Shown here one piece after another: positions 60,413 through 64,000 of a stretch of DNA of 64,000 nt. Made by a program: the position numbers and the translations under genes. A model generated the notes under the pieces. The model made no database searches. It was not told the DNA's origin and worked only from the letters and a program-made list of their open reading frames with translations. The stretch's first letter is position 1. The number at the start of each line of letters is the position of its first letter. Source of the DNA: Kaistia dalseonensis (GTDB lineage: Bacteria > Pseudomonadota > Alphaproteobacteria > Rhizobiales > Kaistiaceae); NCBI RefSeq assembly GCF_030814715.1, contig NZ_JAUSVO010000003.1, positions 1 through 64,000 of the forward strand. Reading direction: 5' to 3'.

Positions 60413-60766
60413 ATGGACGCGGCGGCATCGCAGACGATCAGCTTCGACGATTTCCTCAAGGTGGATATCCGCGCGGGAACCATCGTCGAAGCCGTGCCGT
60501 TCCCCGAGGCGCGCAAGCCGGCCTACAAGCTGGTTATCGATTTCGGGCCTGAAATCGGCCGCAAGAAATCCTCGGCGCAGATCACCAAATACTACACGAC
60601 CAATGAACTGGTCGGCCGGCAGGTCATGGCGGTGGTCAACTTCCCGCCGCGGCAGATCGGCCCGTTCATGTCGGAAGTGCTGACGCTCGGCATGCCGGAT
60701 GGCGAAGGCAATGTCGTGCTGACCGCGATCGAGCGCACCGTGCCCAATGGCGGCCGCCTGTACTGA
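60413..60766 (+). CDS. csaA: tRNA-binding protein CsaA
   Basis: A 117-residue protein with an OB-fold tRNA-binding domain like the C-terminal part of Met-tRNA synthetase: FLKVDIRAGTIVEAVPFPEARKPAYKLVIDFG, KKSSAQITKYYTTNELVGRQVMAVVNFPPRQIGPFMSEVL and the end GGRLY. CsaA was named for a secretion chaperone role in Bacillus and acts as a tRNA-binding dimer. Single module of the usual size. Confidence 0.93.
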   Translation: MDAAASQTISFDDFLKVDIRAGTIVEAVPFPEARKPAYKLVIDFGPEIGRKKSSAQITKYYTTNELVGRQVMAVVNFPPRQIGPFMSEVLTLGMPDGEGNVVLTAIERTVPNGGRLY

Positions 60767-60818
60767 CACGGCGCCAGCACACAGTGTTCACCCAACTGGC
60801 GCTTATCGGGCGACGGCC

Positions 60819-60846
60819 TGTTCACTAGATTGAGATCAATCGAACA
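60819..60846. promoter_or_regulatory. nested inverted repeat before the two-module VOC gene
   Basis: GATTG-AGAT-CAATC (60828-60841) is flanked by TGTTC (60819) and GAACA (60842), giving nested palindromes; another TGTTCAC occurs at 60784. It ends 15 bases before the ATG at 60862 and may be an operator for that gene. No nearby regulator is assigned, though the TetR gene is 0.5 kb upstream. Confidence 0.45.
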
Positions 60847-60861
60847 GAACAGGAGATCGCA

Positions 60862-61692
60862 ATGAGTGATCCCATCGTTGCCGAACACGCCCTGCCCTTC
60901 GCACTGACCCGCCCGATCCATGTGGCGGAAGTCGGCCTGAAGGCGCACGACGTCGAGAAAGTTGCCGACTATTATCGCGCCGTGCTCGGCCTGGAGACGA
61001 TCTTCACCGGCGGCGGCCGGATTGCGCTCGGCGCGGGCGGCAAGGTGCTGCTCGACATTGCGCCGCTTCCGCCCGGTGGCCTTGCCGATGATCCGCGCAG
61101 CGCCGGCCTCTTCCACACCGCCTTCCTGATGCCGACCCGCGCCGATCTCGCGCGCTGGATCGTGCATGCCGCCGGCAAGCGGTTCCCGGTCGACGGCATG
61201 GCCGACCATCTCGTCAGCGAGGCCTTCTACCTGACCGATCCGGAAGGCAATGGCGTCGAGATCTATTCCGACCGGCCGCAAAGGGACTGGGGCTGGGACG
61301 GGAAGAGCGTCCGCATGGCGACCGACCCGCTCGATGTCGACGCGATCGTGCGCGCCGGCGGGAATCCGCCGCCGCCCCAGGCGGGCGCGCCGGAGGGTTT
61401 GAGCATCGGCCATGTCCATCTGCGCGTCGGCGATGCCGGTCCTGCCGGCGAATGGTGGACCTCGGTGGTGGGCCTCGACGAGACGGCGCGGATGCGCGGG
61501 GCGAGCTTCCTCTCCTCCGGCGGCTACCATCACCACATTGCCGCCAATAGCTGGCAGAGTCGTGGTGCCGGCCAGCGCGATCCGAAGCGCAGCGGTCTTG
61601 CCTATGTGATGCTGACCGGCTCCGGCGTGACGACCGAGCGCGAACTGGTCGATCCATGGGGCACCGTGATCCGCATGACGCCGGGCGCCTGA
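60862..61692 (+). CDS. two-module VOC protein, catechol-2,3-dioxygenase/CatE-like
   Basis: A 276-residue protein with two VOC modules (about 18-135 and 175-270). The first starts IHVAEVGLKAHDVEKVADYYRAVLGL; FHTAFLM holds a metal-ligand His candidate and GNGVEIYSDRP a Glu; the second has IGHVHLRVGDAGPAGEWWTSVVGL and HHHIAANSW. The set (His, His, Glu) fits an Fe(II)/Mn(II) extradiol-dioxygenase-like site, as in CatE proteins. Substrate unknown. AGGAG precedes the ATG by 8 bases. Confidence 0.87.
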   Translation: MSDPIVAEHALPFALTRPIHVAEVGLKAHDVEKVADYYRAVLGLETIFTGGGRIALGAGGKVLLDIAPLPPGGLADDPRSAGLFHTAFLMPTRADLARWIVHAAGKRFPVDGMADHLVSEAFYLTDPEGNGVEIYSDRPQRDWGWDGKSVRMATDPLDVDAIVRAGGNPPPPQAGAPEGLSIGHVHLRVGDAGPAGEWWTSVVGLDETARMRGASFLSSGGYHHHIAANSWQSRGAGQRDPKRSGLAYVMLTGSGVTTERELVDPWGTVIRMTPGA

Positions 61693-61746
61693 CACAAGAC
61701 CCCGGCTTGAACCCGCCGTCTCAGGGCCGGTTCGAGCCGGACATGC

Positions 61747-63267
61747 TCACGCCGGGATGCGGATAGTCGCGATCAGGCCGCGCACCGGCGCCGGGGCGAG
61801 CGTGACGTCGCCGCCATGGGCGCGCGCAATGTCGCGGGCGATCGGCAGGCCGAGACCCGTGCCGCTGTCATCCAGGGTCCGCGCCTCGTCGCGCCGATAG
61901 AACGGGCGGAACACGGTTTCGAGTTCGCTTTCGGGAATCCCCGGCCCGTCATCCTCGACATTCACGACCAGCCAGCCATCATCGTGCGCGGCCCTGATCG
62001 CGACATGCTCGCCGTGACGACATGCATTCATCACGAGATTGCCGAGCGCGCGCTTGAAATCGCCTGGACGGATGCTGACGATCGGATCACCGACAAAGGT
62101 GCTGATCACGTCATGGCCGACGCGGTTCGCCTCCTCCGCTACCTCGTCGACCAGCACGCTCATATTGGTCGGCACGGTGGGCCCGCCCGTGTCGCCCCGC
62201 GCAAAGGCGAGATAGCCCTCCAGCATGCGCTGCATGTCGTCGACATCCTTGCGCATGGCGCAGACATCGTCGTTCTCGCGCAGCAGCGCCAGTTGCAGGC
62301 GGAAGCGCGTCAGCACGGTCCTCAGATCGTGGCTGACGCCGGCGAGCATGGCGGTGCGCTGCTCGATCTGGCGCTGGATGCGATCGCGCATCTCGATGAA
62401 ACTCGCTCCCGCCCGCCGCACCTCGCGCGCCCCGCGCGGCTTGAAATCCGGAATCTCGCGGCCCTTGCCGAAGCTCTCCGAGGCATCGGCCAATTGCTGG
62501 ATCGGGCGGATCTGGTTGCGCAGGAAGGCAATCGCGATCACCAGCAGCACGAGGCTGGTGCCGACCATCCAGAAGATGAAGATCTCGGAATTCGAGGCAT
62601 AGGTCTGGCTGCGCCGGGCGAGCACGCGCAGCACCTTGTCGCCGAGCTGGATCCGAACCTCGACCAGGTTGGACTTGCCGAGCGTATCGATCCAGAACGG
62701 CTTGGCGATCTGCGTGCTGATCTCGCTCGAAAGCGCACTGTCGAGCAGCGAAAAGAAGGGCTTGGGCGCGGCTGGCGGCAACGGCTCGCCGGGTACGACC
62801 GAGATGATCAGGCCAAGCCTGTCCTGCGCGATGCGGATGATCTGCTGGTAGGTCGGATCCTGCGGATAGGTGTCAATCAGGTCGACGATCGCCGCAATAT
62901 CGCGGACCGTCGCCGCCGAAAGGCGCCGCGTCACCGTCTGCCAGTGGCGCTCCATGAAGACGAAGGCGACGACCGATTGCAGGATGACGATCGGCGCGAT
63001 GATGATGATGAGGGCGCGGGCATAGAGCCCCTTGGGCATCGCCTCGCCGAGGCGGGCGCCGAACCAGCGATAAGGCGCGAGCATCAAGTCGATCGCCGGC
63101 TGCGCCTTGCGGAGATTGCGCCGCATGGCGTTGATGGCGGGCGAGCGGCCGAAGCGGCGAACGGCGGCGACCGCCGGCCAATCGGCCCAGGAGCCGATCC
63201 GGCCGGTCCTGTGGAAAGGGTGCGGCAGGTTATCCGTCAGGAGCCCGCCCTCCCGAGGGAGGTCCAT
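61747..63267 (-). CDS. EnvZ-like sensor histidine kinase
   Basis: A 506-residue kinase. A cytoplasmic N-terminus (~80) precedes TM1 (~85-105), a ~120-residue periplasmic sensor, TM2 (~229-249), HAMP, and the H-box GVSHDLRTVLTRF with phospho-acceptor His313. The ATPase domain has LVMNACRHGEH (N-box), VEDDGPGIPESELE (G1) and GTGLGLPIARDI (G2). The usual Pro after HDLRT is Val, as in many alphaproteobacterial EnvZ-like kinases. It is transcribed 16 bases after an OmpR-type response regulator. Confidence 0.92.
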   Translation of the reverse strand: MDLPREGGLLTDNLPHPFHRTGRIGSWADWPAVAAVRRFGRSPAINAMRRNLRKAQPAIDLMLAPYRWFGARLGEAMPKGLYARALIIIIAPIVILQSVVAFVFMERHWQTVTRRLSAATVRDIAAIVDLIDTYPQDPTYQQIIRIAQDRLGLIISVVPGEPLPPAAPKPFFSLLDSALSSEISTQIAKPFWIDTLGKSNLVEVRIQLGDKVLRVLARRSQTYASNSEIFIFWMVGTSLVLLVIAIAFLRNQIRPIQQLADASESFGKGREIPDFKPRGAREVRRAGASFIEMRDRIQRQIEQRTAMLAGVSHDLRTVLTRFRLQLALLRENDDVCAMRKDVDDMQRMLEGYLAFARGDTGGPTVPTNMSVLVDEVAEEANRVGHDVISTFVGDPIVSIRPGDFKRALGNLVMNACRHGEHVAIRAAHDDGWLVVNVEDDGPGIPESELETVFRPFYRRDEARTLDDSGTGLGLPIARDIARAHGGDVTLAPAPVRGLIATIRIPA

Positions 63268-63283
63268 GTCCCGCGATCGGCCA

Positions 63284-64000
63284 TCACGCCTCCGTCACCA
63301 GCCGGTAGCCGACACCGCGCACCGTCTGCAGATAGAGCGGATTGGCCGGATCGATCTCGATCTTGCGCCTAAGCCGGTTGATCTGCACATCGATCGTGCG
63401 CTCGCCCGCCGGCTCATCCTCGGCGAGAAGCGACAGGCGCGGCACGGTGTCGTTCGGCGTCGCGGCAAAGACGGCCATGATCTGGCGCTCGCGATCCGTG
63501 AGGCGGATGACCTCCTGCCCCCGCTTCAACTCACGCCGGCCGATATGGAAGGTGAACGGGCCGAAGCGGAGTTGCTCGATCAACGGCGCGGGCGCGGCCG
63601 GGGCACCGCGCTTCAGGATCGCGTTGATCCTGAGCACCAGCTCGCGCGGCTCGAACGGCTTGCCGAGATAATCGTCGGCGCCGCCCTCGAGGCCGATGAT
63701 GCGGTGCTCGATCTCGGCGCGCGCCGTCAGCATCAGGATCGGGACGTCCATGCTCTGGCGCAGGCTGCGCAACAGCTCGACACCGCTCTCGCCCGGCATC
63801 ATCACGTCGAGCACCAGCAGGTCGAACGTCATGCCGGCGAGCCGGCTGCGCGCCTCCGCCGCATTGGCCGCGACATCGACGCGGAAGCCGTTATCGGTCA
63901 GATAGCGCGAGAGCAGCGTGCGGATGCGCTGGTCATCGTCAATGACGAGAAGATGCGGCGCATCATCCGCAAGCGGCGCTAGTTCCGGGCTGGCCAATCC
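63284..64000 (-). CDS. OmpR-family response regulator, 5' end at window edge
   Basis: A two-domain regulator. The receiver has the acidic pair in LVIDDDQR, the phospho-acceptor Asp (~64) in LLVLDVMMPG, the conserved Thr in LMLTARA and Lys in DDYLGKPFEP. The effector is an OmpR winged helix (GERTIDVQINRLRRKIEIDPANPLYLQTVRGVGYRL). A TTG at 63997 could start it, but the frame is open to the last base, so the true start may lie outside. It is the partner of the downstream EnvZ-like kinase. Confidence 0.9.
   Translation of the reverse strand, partial: GLASPELAPLADDAPHLLVIDDDQRIRTLLSRYLTDNGFRVDVAANAAEARSRLAGMTFDLLVLDVMMPGESGVELLRSLRQSMDVPILMLTARAEIEHRIIGLEGGADDYLGKPFEPRELVLRINAILKRGAPAAPAPLIEQLRFGPFTFHIGRRELKRGQEVIRLTDRERQIMAVFAATPNDTVPRLSLLAEDEPAGERTIDVQINRLRRKIEIDPANPLYLQTVRGVGYRLVTEA

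Overview
The window reads as a chromosomal segment of a high-GC alphaproteobacterium, most likely of the order Hyphomicrobiales (Rhizobiales). The evidence is a set of lineage-typical genes (DUF992 and DUF1194 secreted proteins, YbjN next to proC, a divergent EF-G-like GTPase, a minCDE operon with a CtrA-type TTAA-N7-TTAA site, a single-domain sugar-type ABC ATPase) together with frequent GTG and TTG starts. No rRNA, tRNA, CRISPR array or complete insertion sequence was recognised. I cannot name the genus from the sequence alone.

Layout. 1-2535 is the end of a prophage or phage-like island (a cut-off structural-type gene, an SGNH hydrolase, a Dam methyltransferase), closed by two copies of a 140-bp repeat. 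3.1-7.8 kb holds a VOC protein, a cardiolipin synthase, a quinone reductase, CorA and a DUF992 protein. 8-18.7 kb holds an EF-G-like GTPase, a DHA2 efflux pump, a DUF1194 protein, two lytic transglycosylases, a divergent SDR/LysR pair, a YaiI protein behind an attenuator-like leader, and a flavoprotein. 19-24.4 kb is a transport and purine locus: 8-oxoguanine deaminase, a ModE-type DNA-binding protein, and a ribose-type ABC permease and ATPase divergent from their binding protein. 26.2-29.6 kb is a molybdate operon (modA, a Mop molbindin, a SUOX-fold protein, modB, modC) behind a near-perfect Mo-box. 29.6-37.7 kb carries RlpA, DUF72, GlsB, ArfB, an SDR, a diguanylate cyclase, a phytochelatin-synthase-like peptidase with an esterase, and small proteins.

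37.8-40.7 kb is an unusually long UvrB, followed by a VapBC-type toxin-antitoxin pair, small effector-binding proteins and SlyX. 42.9-45 kb is a striking two-gene unit: a cNMP-binding/glutaredoxin-like/thioredoxin-reductase-like fusion that lacks the redox cysteines, overlapped by a UBP-type zinc finger. A 606-residue membrane orphan and an orphan ParA ATPase follow. 47.8-49.7 kb is minCDE. 50-57.2 kb holds a luciferase-type oxidoreductase, DUF1993, a proline-rich SH3 protein, signal peptidase I, an MFS pump, a dienelactone hydrolase and a cold-shock protein. 57.6-64 kb holds YbjN, a decayed ABC exporter relic, proC, a TetR regulator, CsaA, a two-domain VOC protein and an EnvZ/OmpR-type two-component system that runs to the right edge.

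The best leads are the cNMP-TrxR/UBP unit, the membrane orphan at 45.1 kb, the leader ORF with a 15-base perfect anti-SD match before the YaiI gene, an SDR without its catalytic Tyr and Lys, and several clean inverted repeats (Mo-box, LysR-type site, CtrA sites, a sugar-locus operator).
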